From NCBI GenBank assembly GCA_019637645.1, contig JAHBVH010000028.1, positions 29,954 to 93,953 of the forward strand: a stretch of 64,000 bases of DNA, given 5' to 3'. Of this stretch, positions 46,394-54,859 are shown one piece after another; positions within the stretch are counted from its first letter, which is position 1, and each line of letters opens with the position of its first letter. The stretch comes from Caldilineaceae bacterium (GTDB lineage: Bacteria > Chloroflexota > Anaerolineae > Caldilineales > Caldilineaceae). Made by a program: the position numbers and the translations under genes. Below the pieces are notes generated by a model. The model saw only the letters and a program-made list of their open reading frames with translations. It did not search any database and was not told the origin of the DNA.

Positions 46394-47479
46394 GATCATG
46401 ATCCGCTGTCCGCTCCGGGAAGATTCGTAGGCGGCATCAATAATCTGCAAAACATGATACCCTGCTTCCAACCCCACCACTGGCTGACCACCCTGTTGGA
46501 TCGCGTCGATAAAGGCCGCTACAAAGTCATAGCCCCATTGGTCGGCATAGACGGGGCGCGCGGGTAAGGGCAGTTGTTGATGGCGCACCGGTTCGCTCTG
46601 CCAAGCGGGCGCGGTGCTGGCAACGGTAAACTCACCGGTCAGGGGCCAAGTGGCCGCGCCTAAGCTGCCACGTAGCGCAAAGTAAAGATCATTGCGCGGT
46701 CCTGCCCCGGCCAATAGATAGCCCATGTGCAAAACGGCATGGACGCCATTGGTAAACTCGAGCGCGACCGTGGCGACATCCTCCAATCCGGCTTCGAGAT
46801 GGGGGGTGATTTCGGTACAGAGCGCGGTTACCGCTTTGACGCGCGCCCCACTAAAATATTGGAAGAGTGTAAGCCAGTGGCCGCCTTCCATGTGGAGGAT
46901 CCCACCCCCTTCGCTGTCGCTGCGATACATCCAATGATCAGGATCACGCAGCCCGGGCCGCACTTGGGTAGTGACCAACCGTGCTTCCATCGCCAGTAGA
47001 TCACCAAGGACTCCTTCGGCTAGATAGCTTTTGAGCGCTTGCGCAACCGGATGCGCTGGCCATGGATAGCCAATGCCGATCACCAGCCCTTGCTCAGCTG
47101 CCAAAGTGCGCAGTGGCGCGATCTCGCTGGCGTAGCGGGCCACCTGTTTTTCGACAAAGAGATGTTTGCCCGCCGCGGCCAAGTGCAGCGCGGCAGTAAT
47201 CGCTTCGTTGGGCGGGAGCAGGATCACCGCTAGGTCAAAGCTGGCCTGGGCCAGCAAGTCCGTCAGGTTGGTGTAGATCGCGGCTTGGGGATCGGCTTGC
47301 TGCAACGCGGCCAGGGCCGTGGCTTGCTCGGGGGCCCACTCACAATAGGCGACTACGCTCACGGTGGGCTGGGCTTTGAATGATTTGATCAACCCATGAT
47401 TTTTATCCGGTTCGAGCGTGCCTGCATGGTTGCGCAACCCAACAATGGCGGCCTTGAGCAAACGTGGCTCAGTCGTCAT
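46385..47479 (-). CDS. Gfo/Idh/MocA family oxidoreductase, atypical motifs
   Basis: A 364-aa NAD(P)-dependent sugar or inositol dehydrogenase relative. The Rossmann loop reads AAIVGLRNHAG, poorer in glycine than usual, and the catalytic EKP reads EKQ (FVEKQVARY); GGGILHMEGGHW marks the second domain. These changes leave catalysis uncertain. AAAGGAAAG precedes the ATG. It is the last gene of the operon, 30 nt after the deacetylase, and its stop lies within the terminator stem. Confidence 0.88.
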   Translation of the reverse strand: MTTEPRLLKAAIVGLRNHAGTLEPDKNHGLIKSFKAQPTVSVVAYCEWAPEQATALAALQQADPQAAIYTNLTDLLAQASFDLAVILLPPNEAITAALHLAAAGKHLFVEKQVARYASEIAPLRTLAAEQGLVIGIGYPWPAHPVAQALKSYLAEGVLGDLLAMEARLVTTQVRPGLRDPDHWMYRSDSEGGGILHMEGGHWLTLFQYFSGARVKAVTALCTEITPHLEAGLEDVATVALEFTNGVHAVLHMGYLLAGAGPRNDLYFALRGSLGAATWPLTGEFTVASTAPAWQSEPVRHQQLPLPARPVYADQWGYDFVAAFIDAIQQGGQPVVGLEAGYHVLQIIDAAYESSRSGQRIMITI

Positions 47480-47509
47480 GGCGTTGCTCTTTCCTTTCTG
47501 TAGCCGCGC

Positions 47510-48400
47510 CTAGCGCGCGAGTAGATCAGGCCCTTGCACAGTCGCGGCCTGTTTGAACGTCCCCGCTTCAATCTCCGCAGCAAAGGTGGAAAAGCGTCCT
47601 CCGGTGCGTGTCACTTCGTCGATCACCGCATCGATCAAGCGGAAAGTATGTTCATAATTGTCGGCAATCCCGTGCGTATGCATGAGGAGCACCGCAATGG
47701 GACTTTCCTGGGCGATCCGCGCGACATCCTGGCGCGCCAACGCGATAAACTCGTCGCTGCGCTGGCCGGAGCCGCGCCAGGTGTATTCATTGAGGATCGG
47801 CGCTTCGATCACCTCGTCATACCAAACAAAGGGGTGGTAGGGAATGTCGCTCACCCAGCTCGGCGAGAGCTTCCCGCTGTTGTGGGGCAGATGTTGATAG
47901 CCGGTGCCGCTAATGTACATAACACTGTGATAGTGGATGCCCACATTGTGGAGTGCGGTAAAGAGCGGTTTGGAAATTGCCCCACAGGGTGCGCGAAAGG
48001 CCGTGGGCGTGACGCCCAACTCCTCCTGAAAAATCGCAATGCCTTCTTCGAGCCGCGCCTGCAACTTTTCGACGGTATAGCGCGGCAACAGTTCGGCCTG
48101 TCGCTCGTCAAAATTGCTCTGCAATGTACCCAGAATCGAAGTGGCCGGCCACGCGGGCGGGCCAAATTCGTAGCAATCGGCATGGGTCAGGCCATGTAGC
48201 TGAATATCATGCCCTGCCGCGCGCGCTTTGACAATCTCATCGCGCCACGCGGGCGAGAGCGGATTGCCATTCGGCTTGGGAATGGTAAACCAAGTCGATT
48301 TAACGCCGCGCGAATCAAAAAAGGCACAGGTCCGGCTCATGGAGTCGATGAGTTTCTCGCCCGAGCCAGCGTCGTCAATACTCCAAATATAGGTGGTCAT
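47510..48400 (-). CDS. Polysaccharide deacetylase family protein
   Basis: A 296-aa NodB-fold protein. The catalytic Asp pair is in SIDDAG (residues 9-10), the zinc histidines 69 and 73 in LHGLTHAD, and RAPCGAIS is motif 3. The C-terminal LLMHTHGIAD supplies the last motif. No signal peptide is seen, so it acts in the cytosol, unlike chitin-oligosaccharide enzymes; it could remove N-acetyl or formyl groups from an imported sugar. GAGAGGA precedes the ATG. It lies between DegT and Gfo/Idh genes in the operon. Confidence 0.88.
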   Translation of the reverse strand: MTTYIWSIDDAGSGEKLIDSMSRTCAFFDSRGVKSTWFTIPKPNGNPLSPAWRDEIVKARAAGHDIQLHGLTHADCYEFGPPAWPATSILGTLQSNFDERQAELLPRYTVEKLQARLEEGIAIFQEELGVTPTAFRAPCGAISKPLFTALHNVGIHYHSVMYISGTGYQHLPHNSGKLSPSWVSDIPYHPFVWYDEVIEAPILNEYTWRGSGQRSDEFIALARQDVARIAQESPIAVLLMHTHGIADNYEHTFRLIDAVIDEVTRTGGRFSTFAAEIEAGTFKQAATVQGPDLLAR

Positions 48401-48536
48401 CAATCCTCTCCTTTGTTGAGGAGGCTAGCCCGCGAATTTTGCGGATGAGGCGGAGTTACGCTGATTTTATCTAGTTTATCTGCCCCATTAGCCCAATCCG
48501 CGGGCGAGTTCCTGTCCGATCGTCGCCGCGTATCCC

Positions 48537-49820
48537 TTAGGCTAAGGCATTTAGCACCCGGTTTACCCCTTCCAGGGTCTCCTCGATCTCTTCATTTGTG
48601 AGCAGCGGACTGACATTAAGATGCACCGCGCGCCCGAGCAGATCAAGCGAACGGGGACACATCTCCTTGGTATATTCAATGGGGCGCTGGGCATCACGCC
48701 AAGGACCGCCATTGGGCGACCACGTGCGTTGTTCCATGATGGGCGTCCAATGGGCATAGACGTGATAGTCCGATGCATCGGGCCGGTAGAGCGTGCTGGC
48801 CCCGATGTTTTCGGCGCGCAATGCTTTGGCGATCGCCCCAGCCGAGTCCATGCTTTCGGCAAAGAAGATCAAGGCAATGGCAGTGTCACCTGCTTCGTCG
48901 TTGAGCGCGCGGAAGGTAATGCCCTTGCGTTTGACAACATCCGCCATCCCCGCCTTCAGCATCTGCTTGCGCTCGCGCATGGCGGTCAAGAGCCCATCCA
49001 AACGGCGCAACTGTACCAAGGCCACGGCGCCGAGCAACTCGGGCATGCGATAGTTGGTGCCGATCAGCAGTTCTTCGGTGGGCACATTATACATACGCGG
49101 GCCGCCCACATCATGGTACATGAGGGAGCGCTTCCAAACCTCTGGATCATTGGTAATCACCATGCCGCCTTCACCGGCTGTGATGATCTTGTTGAACTGG
49201 AGGCTAAAGCAACCGGCATCGCCCATACTGCCCAGGCGTTTACCCTTATAGCTGCCCCCATCGGCTTGCGCCGTGTCTTCAATGATCTTGAGATCATGCT
49301 TGCGGGCAATGGCCAGGAGTTCATCCATGGGACAGGGCGCACCGCGCATGTGGACGGCCATAATCGCCTTGGTATAGGGCGTGATCTTGGCCGCGACATC
49401 CACGGGGTCGAGTAGTAACGCCTCGTTGACTTCGGCCATGATCGGAATCGCGCCCGCGGTAATAATGGCGGCTGCCGAAGCAATCCACGTATAGGCGGGC
49501 ACGATCACCTCGTCGCCTGGACCAATGCCCAAAGCATGGAGTGCGCAGGTGAGCGCGGCGGTGCCAGAGGTGACGGCGAGGCTATATTGGGTCCCCATAA
49601 AGGTGGCAAAGGTTTTTTCTAATTCAAGCACCTTGGAGGATGAAGTTAACGGCCCATAGTAGCGAAAGAGCCGTTTGGTACGCAGGACTTCGAGAACGGC
49701 CTGCTCTTCTTCCTCATCAATCTCCATACCACCGGGGTACATGGGGGGATCTGGGTGCTGCTTGGCGGGGGCAGCGCCATTGACGGCCAATTCTTCAAGG
49801 GGATTTGCTGCTGATGACAT
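48537..49820 (-). CDS. DegT/DnrJ/EryC1/StrS-type PLP aminotransferase
   Basis: A 427-aa sugar aminotransferase-like enzyme. Lys211 in QFNKIITAGEGG binds PLP, with SGTAALTCAL and IIEDTAQADGG as the cofactor phosphate and ring contacts. Members normally make amino sugars, but here the gene is embedded in an uptake operon, so it may run in the catabolic direction on an amino sugar or aminocyclitol. GAGGAG precedes the ATG. It is 137 nt from the deacetylase and 93 nt from the permease gene. Confidence 0.92.
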   Translation of the reverse strand: MSSAANPLEELAVNGAAPAKQHPDPPMYPGGMEIDEEEEQAVLEVLRTKRLFRYYGPLTSSSKVLELEKTFATFMGTQYSLAVTSGTAALTCALHALGIGPGDEVIVPAYTWIASAAAIITAGAIPIMAEVNEALLLDPVDVAAKITPYTKAIMAVHMRGAPCPMDELLAIARKHDLKIIEDTAQADGGSYKGKRLGSMGDAGCFSLQFNKIITAGEGGMVITNDPEVWKRSLMYHDVGGPRMYNVPTEELLIGTNYRMPELLGAVALVQLRRLDGLLTAMRERKQMLKAGMADVVKRKGITFRALNDEAGDTAIALIFFAESMDSAGAIAKALRAENIGASTLYRPDASDYHVYAHWTPIMEQRTWSPNGGPWRDAQRPIEYTKEMCPRSLDLLGRAVHLNVSPLLTNEEIEETLEGVNRVLNALA

Positions 49821-49912
49821 AAAAGCTCCTCATACAATAACAAGACAGGATCGGTCTAGCTCCAAGTGGCGCGGTATCACCAACCTTGCCGGATCAAGCG
49901 TAAGATGCGGGC

Positions 49913-50779
49913 TTAGCCTTTGACGGCCCCAACGGTCAGCCCAGCTAGAAAATACCGTTGGAGGAAGAGAAAGATAATCATCAAGGGCAGGGTGCTGAGC
50001 AACGCCGCGGCGGAGGTGATGCCATAGTTCACCTGAAATTCGCTGCGCAGCAAGGCAAGGCCCAGGGGTAAGGTATAAAGTGCTTTGTCGTTTAACACGA
50101 CCAGCGGCCAGACTAGATTGTTCCACTGGGCGGTAAAGACCACAATCGATAGGGTTGCCAAGGCCGGCGCGGAAAGGGGCAGAATAATGCGCCAGAAGAT
50201 GCCAAATTCGGAGCAGCCATCAATCCGCGCCGCATGTTCCAACTCATCGGGCAAGGTCTGCATAAACTGACGCAGGAGGAAGACCCCCAACACATTGCCC
50301 AACGAGGGAATGATCAGCCCCGCGTAGCTATTAAACATACCCAGTTGGAAGGTGATCAAAAAGGTGGGGATCAACAAGAGCGCACCTGGGATCATAATCG
50401 TGGCTAACATTAGCCCAAAGAGCAGATCCCGCCCCCAGAACGCCTTTTTGGCAAAGGCATAGGCCGCCAGCGCATCGATCAACACCGTGCCCACGGTGAC
50501 AATCAGCGCGACCAGTACGCTATTGACAAACCAGGTGACAAAGGGGAGATCGCGCAGAATATATTGGTAGTTATCCCACACGAACGCCTTGGGGAAAAGC
50601 TCGGGCGGCACGGAGATCAGGCTGTAGGTCTCTTTAAATGACGATGAGAAGATATAGAGAAAGGGCCCAATCATCACCACAATGAGCAACGCTAGCAGGG
50701 TATAGATGATCGTAGCGCGCACGGCCAAGCCGAACAAAGCTGAGCCGCGACTGGCCGTGGCCGGTCTTGCAGAAGCCAT
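49913..50779 (-). CDS. Carbohydrate ABC transporter permease, MalG type
   Basis: A 288-aa inner-membrane permease with six predicted helices. The EAA loop that contacts the ATPase is EHAARIDGCSEFGIFWRIILPL (short form ARIDGCSEFGIFWRI) at about residues 185-205. The N-terminus is hydrophilic, Ser/Ala-rich. AAGGA precedes the ATG. It pairs with the MalF-type gene 94 nt upstream; the ATPase component is not encoded in the window. Confidence 0.95.
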   Translation of the reverse strand: MASARPATASRGSALFGLAVRATIIYTLLALLIVVMIGPFLYIFSSSFKETYSLISVPPELFPKAFVWDNYQYILRDLPFVTWFVNSVLVALIVTVGTVLIDALAAYAFAKKAFWGRDLLFGLMLATIMIPGALLLIPTFLITFQLGMFNSYAGLIIPSLGNVLGVFLLRQFMQTLPDELEHAARIDGCSEFGIFWRIILPLSAPALATLSIVVFTAQWNNLVWPLVVLNDKALYTLPLGLALLRSEFQVNYGITSAAALLSTLPLMIIFLFLQRYFLAGLTVGAVKG

Positions 50780-50873
50780 AGTCGATTCCTTATTGGTTCA
50801 CGTTGCGACCTACCATCGCTACCTTGGGCATAGCGGCAAGGCTAGATCGGCTCGCGATGGGGCGCAACTTGGG

Positions 50874-51800
50874 CTATCTATCCCCCAGAACACGCATTTG
50901 GATAAACGAAATGGGCATGATAATCAGCAGCAGGACAATGCCCATGGCCGCGGCCATCCCCACTTGTCCATAGCGAAAGGCATAGTTATAGATATACCAA
51001 ACCATGGTCGCCGTCGATTGCACCGGCCCACCGTTGGTCAGCACAAAGACGGTGTCGAAGAGTTGAAAGGCCCAAATGGTGCCCATGACCACCGAAAAGA
51101 GAATGACGGGCCGCAAGAGCGGAATGGTAATGCGTGTGGCAACCTGCCACGCGGTGGCCCCATCAATGCGCGCCGCTTCGTGGAGTTCCTCGGGAACGCC
51201 CAGCATGGCAGCCAGGAAGAGAATAATGTGAAAGCCAATGCCACGCCACCACTCGACAAGCAAAATGCCATACAAGGCAAAGCGCGGATCAGAGAGCCAA
51301 TAGATCTCGGGTAGCCCAATCACACTAAAGAAATAGTTCATCACGCCATATTTAGGGGCGAGAATATAGCTCCAGATCTGTGCAGTGGCCACCGCCGAGG
51401 CCAAAATGGGAAAGAAGACAATGCTGCGGAAAAAGCCTTTGAAACGCACCATCTTGCTGCCAATCAGGAAGGCAATCGCCAACCCACTGACAACGGTGAT
51501 GGGCACGACCGAAAGGACATATTGGATTGAGTTCCGAATGACTTTAAGCGTGATCGTATCGACCGTGAGGCTCTGGTAATTGGCTATGCCGACAAAGGGC
51601 TTGACTGGCGCAACCAGATCGCCACTGAGCAAAGAAAGCCATAAGGCCCAGAAAAAGGGAGCCACATGAAAGATCGCAAAGAGTAACATAAAGGGCAGGA
51701 TAAAGGCATACGCTATAAGGTTACGACGCACCTTGGCCTGGCTCCAAAAGGGATGACGTTGTGCCCGCCCTGCGCGCGAATCAAGCGCGGCTGATGTCAT
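50874..51800 (-). CDS. Carbohydrate ABC transporter permease, MalF type
   Basis: A 308-aa permease with six helices and the EAA loop EAARIDGATAWQVATRITIP (about residues 212-231). A short basic N-terminal tail precedes the first helix. AAAGGA lies before the ATG. It is 39 nt after the ceramidase-like gene and forms the channel with the MalG-type partner for the solute taken up by the lipoprotein at 53.3 kb. Confidence 0.95.
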   Translation of the reverse strand: MTSAALDSRAGRAQRHPFWSQAKVRRNLIAYAFILPFMLLFAIFHVAPFFWALWLSLLSGDLVAPVKPFVGIANYQSLTVDTITLKVIRNSIQYVLSVVPITVVSGLAIAFLIGSKMVRFKGFFRSIVFFPILASAVATAQIWSYILAPKYGVMNYFFSVIGLPEIYWLSDPRFALYGILLVEWWRGIGFHIILFLAAMLGVPEELHEAARIDGATAWQVATRITIPLLRPVILFSVVMGTIWAFQLFDTVFVLTNGGPVQSTATMVWYIYNYAFRYGQVGMAAAMGIVLLLIIMPISFIQMRVLGDR

Positions 51801-51839
51801 AGGGTAGTCCTTTGTTGGTCAGCGAGGGGCAGGGGCGTG

Positions 51840-53144
51840 TCATTGCCCACTGCGTTGCTGCAACGTTTGTAACAGCTGTACATTCGCTTCGACTAATACA
51901 TCATCAATATTTTCCGCAAAAATATAGGCACCAAAGGCGCGCGCCACCCACACTTCATAACCCCCCCGGTGCAGCGACTCGCGCGTGACAAAGTAGCCAA
52001 ACGAGCCATTGGTCGTGCTGGCGCACAGCGTATAGGCAAAGGGGCTCAACTCGCGCAGACGCAGCACAATTTCGGCAAAGGGTTCGCCCGGAAAGGGGAC
52101 AATCGCCACCGGCCCCAGTTGGGTAATGGTCTGGGTAAAGTCGGTGCCGGTGGCGGGCGTGCCGCTGGCATGGGCCGCCACCACCGCTTGCCAATGGCGA
52201 TAGTCGCACATAGGCTGGCCCCACCGCTCCTTATGGGGTTCGGCGGCTACCATCGCGGCTTGGGCCGTGGCGGCAGCGGGCAGCGGTCGATAGGGAAAGT
52301 GGATCGGGCTGGTGAGCGCCGCCAAGGGCAGATCGCGGAAATCCTTGATCGAACGATAGGCGCGGAGGGCATCCATCGCGGCACGGGTGCCGGTCTCCAG
52401 CAGCGCCATTTCGCCATCGCCCACGGCACCCAGAATATTGGTGCGTGGCGCGACATCTCCCACTGCGCCATTGATAAAGAGGGCTGGTGCACCAGTCAGC
52501 TCTTCCAAACGATCTACCATAATGCCCGGCCAATCGCGCGAGACCACGCGGCTCTTTCCATTGAGCACGGTCGGATGCGCGCCATAGTGGATCAGGGTCG
52601 CCACCGGCCCTTGTTGGCCCTCAACGCGGAGCACCGTCATGATGGGATCATAAGGCCCCCAGGGGTTGACCCCTAGCGCCACGGTATGATCGGCGCGGAT
52701 CTGACGCCGATTGACGCCGACCTCGCTATGGGTGGTGCCGATGCCAACGGTGACCGGCTGGAGTTGGCTGGCCGCCGTGACCACCGCCTCAATGATTTTG
52801 GGCAGCGTTGCTTGAATATAGGGTTCGACTTTGTCGCCCCAGCCCGCGGCACTCAAGGTGCGCGCTGCCGAATGGCTCTGGATGGTAAAGACGGTGACAT
52901 GTTCGGGTTGGATGGTGGTTTGCGCGGCAACGGCTTGCCGAATCGTCTCCACTTCGGTCTGTTCGATGATCAGCCAATCCAAACTGAGGAGCGCTACCGT
53001 CAGGCCATCACGCGCCAGGACAAGGGCATTGGCATAGAGGGGATCGCGGATCGCTTCGGCTACCCGATCTTCGACTGGGTAACCACCAAGCGGTGTACCG
53101 AGTGCGGGGGTGATATCCGTACGCGCAAAAGCTGCACGAAGCAT
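51840..53144 (-). CDS. Neutral/alkaline ceramidase-like hydrolase
   Basis: A 434-aa protein matching the neutral ceramidase N-terminal domain (opening AAFARTDITPALGTPLGGY, YGAHPTVLNGKSRVVSRDWPG seen as YGAHPTVLN and SRDWPG, and INGAVGDVAPR). The canonical HTHSGP metal loop reads QSHSAART, so one zinc ligand may be changed. It lacks a signal peptide and the C-terminal domain of true ceramidases. In a sugar operon it more likely cleaves an N-acyl or related bond of an imported glycoside. It lies between the binding protein and the permeases. Confidence 0.82.
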   Translation of the reverse strand: MLRAAFARTDITPALGTPLGGYPVEDRVAEAIRDPLYANALVLARDGLTVALLSLDWLIIEQTEVETIRQAVAAQTTIQPEHVTVFTIQSHSAARTLSAAGWGDKVEPYIQATLPKIIEAVVTAASQLQPVTVGIGTTHSEVGVNRRQIRADHTVALGVNPWGPYDPIMTVLRVEGQQGPVATLIHYGAHPTVLNGKSRVVSRDWPGIMVDRLEELTGAPALFINGAVGDVAPRTNILGAVGDGEMALLETGTRAAMDALRAYRSIKDFRDLPLAALTSPIHFPYRPLPAAATAQAAMVAAEPHKERWGQPMCDYRHWQAVVAAHASGTPATGTDFTQTITQLGPVAIVPFPGEPFAEIVLRLRELSPFAYTLCASTTNGSFGYFVTRESLHRGGYEVWVARAFGAYIFAENIDDVLVEANVQLLQTLQQRSGQ

Positions 53145-53281
53145 AAGTTATTCTCTTCTAATGAACGAGATGCGGTTCATGCGAAGGCAAGAACAGTATC
53201 CTTGCCTTCGCATGACGCACCCTTTTTCACATGTTTTGGGATAGAACCTGACCTTGCCTAAGGTCATCGGCAACGGTGCGT

Positions 53282-54631
53282 TTACGCGCCTTCTTCGGCC
53301 TTGAGCATATCGTTGATCTGCACGACTATGGTCTCGACGGCCTGTTCTACCGGTGTCAAGCCCAGCAGGATGGACTCAATGCCGGTGCTTTCAATATCCC
53401 AGAATTTGAAGACCCAACTGCGGTAGGGCCAGAAGTAGGTGTATTGGAGGGTCTCCTGAGCCGCGGCGAGCACTTCATCGTCGGGGTAGTAATTGACATT
53501 GGGCGAGACGCTCATAAAGCCCAAGCAGCCGATCCAGGCGGTGAGCAATTCGGGCGAGACCAGATTTTGTACCAGCGTCCACGCTTCTTGCGGGTGGGCC
53601 GAAGCTTTGGCAATTGCTAACATCCCAACGCCCCCATAACAGGCGCGCCCAAGCGGTTCATCGGCGGGGCCTTTCGCCATGCGTGCGGCACCAATGCGGA
53701 ACTCGGGTTTCTCTTGGCGCACGGTGTTGGCAATCGTGTTCTGCGCCGTGATCATCCCCACTTTGCCATCGCGGAAATAGCCAAGCACGCCAGGTTCCTG
53801 GCCGGAAATGGCACCGGGCATGGCAACCCCATCTTGGTAGAGCGCGTTGAGGAAATTCCAGCCAGCCATGGCTTCGGGCGAATTGACAATACATTCGGTC
53901 ATCGCTTCATTGAACCACTCGCCGCCAAAGCGCCGGGGCCATTGGCTATTCTCGTGCGAATCCTTGGGTGTGCTGGCAAAACCATAGATGTCGCCGCCCC
54001 CCATGTCGGTAATGGCCTTGGCATAGGTGAGGAAATCGTCGGTGGTTTCGGGTGGCGTCTCTGGATCAAGCCCGGCCTGTTCAAAGAGATCCTTGTTCCA
54101 GAACAAGTTGGAGCCACCGATGATCCAGGGCAGCGAATAGAGGGTACCATTATAGGTGCCTGGCCCTAACGCCCGTTCGTAGAAGAAGCTGAGGTCAAAG
54201 CTGCTGGCCTCAATCAGATCAGTCAGCGGCAGGATTTGATCAGCATCGACAAAGCGCGGGAACGATTCGGTCTGGTAGCTAACATCTGGCCCGGTGTTGG
54301 AGGCAAAGGCCGCGGTAAACTTTTCATTGTACTGTCCCCAAGGCACTTCGGTAAACTCGACTTTGATCTCTGGTTGGAGTTCTTCGAATTTATCCAACGT
54401 GGGGCGTGCACAGAGGGTGGTCTCATCACCTGCCGGTTTATGTGGCCCTTTCCACATGGTCAGGGTGATCACATCGGTGGCCGGTGCGCTACCACTTTCC
54501 GCAGTGGCACCACCGGTTGGTGCGGCGGCTGGCGCACAGGCCGCCAAAGTCAGGCCAACCGTTGCAAGACCAGCCACGGCAACACTCCGCTGCATAAATG
54601 TTCGCCGTGACAAGGATGGGAGCTTCTTCAT
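53282..54631 (-). CDS. Sugar ABC transporter substrate-binding lipoprotein, Tat-exported
   Basis: A 449-aa family 1 solute-binding protein. The N-terminus has a twin-arginine motif SRRTFMQRS (Arg9-Arg10) and a lipobox ending at Cys32 (LAAC), so it is folded before export and then anchored. A low-complexity Ala/Gly/Ser/Thr linker follows, then the two-lobe fold (TLTMWKGPH, EVPWGQYNEKF, LPWIIGGSNLFWNKDLF). AAGGAGA precedes the ATG. It is the first gene of the seven-gene unit, under the promoter at 54734-54762. Ligand unknown. Confidence 0.95.
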   Translation of the reverse strand: MKKLPSLSRRTFMQRSVAVAGLATVGLTLAACAPAAAPTGGATAESGSAPATDVITLTMWKGPHKPAGDETTLCARPTLDKFEELQPEIKVEFTEVPWGQYNEKFTAAFASNTGPDVSYQTESFPRFVDADQILPLTDLIEASSFDLSFFYERALGPGTYNGTLYSLPWIIGGSNLFWNKDLFEQAGLDPETPPETTDDFLTYAKAITDMGGGDIYGFASTPKDSHENSQWPRRFGGEWFNEAMTECIVNSPEAMAGWNFLNALYQDGVAMPGAISGQEPGVLGYFRDGKVGMITAQNTIANTVRQEKPEFRIGAARMAKGPADEPLGRACYGGVGMLAIAKASAHPQEAWTLVQNLVSPELLTAWIGCLGFMSVSPNVNYYPDDEVLAAAQETLQYTYFWPYRSWVFKFWDIESTGIESILLGLTPVEQAVETIVVQINDMLKAEEGA

Positions 54632-54733
54632 GTGTATTGTCTCCTTGGATGGGAAAAGTGTCAGGAATTAAGCGTTGCGCGGATGACAACCTGGAGGATG
54701 GCACCGGAGGATGTGTAGGATTGTCCGATATGG

Positions 54734-54762
54734 AGGATAACGTAGTCTGATTTGGTTGTCAA
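54734..54762 (-). promoter_or_regulatory. Promoter of the seven-gene transport operon
   Basis: On the minus strand TTGACA (54762-54757), a 17-nt spacer and TATCCT (54739-54734). The -35 is embedded in TTTTTACCATTTGACAA, nearly identical to TTTTAGCCATTTGACAA at the DegT promoter (62431-62446). Predicted leader is about 97 nt. Confidence 0.75.
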
Positions 54763-54791
54763 ATGGTAAAAAATGGCCCCTGAGGGGCTTT

Positions 54792-54825
54792 ACACCTGAC
54801 AGGTTTTCAAAAACCTGTCAGGCGT
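54792..54825. repeat. Palindromic repeat (copy 7)
   Basis: Arms ACACCTGACAGG and CCTGTCAGGCGT around TTTTCAAAAA, 35 nt after the tandem-amidohydrolase stop and just upstream of the operon promoter. Confidence 0.88.
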
Positions 54826-54859
54826 CAACCCTGATAAAACCCGAACCGTCCCCGCGGCC

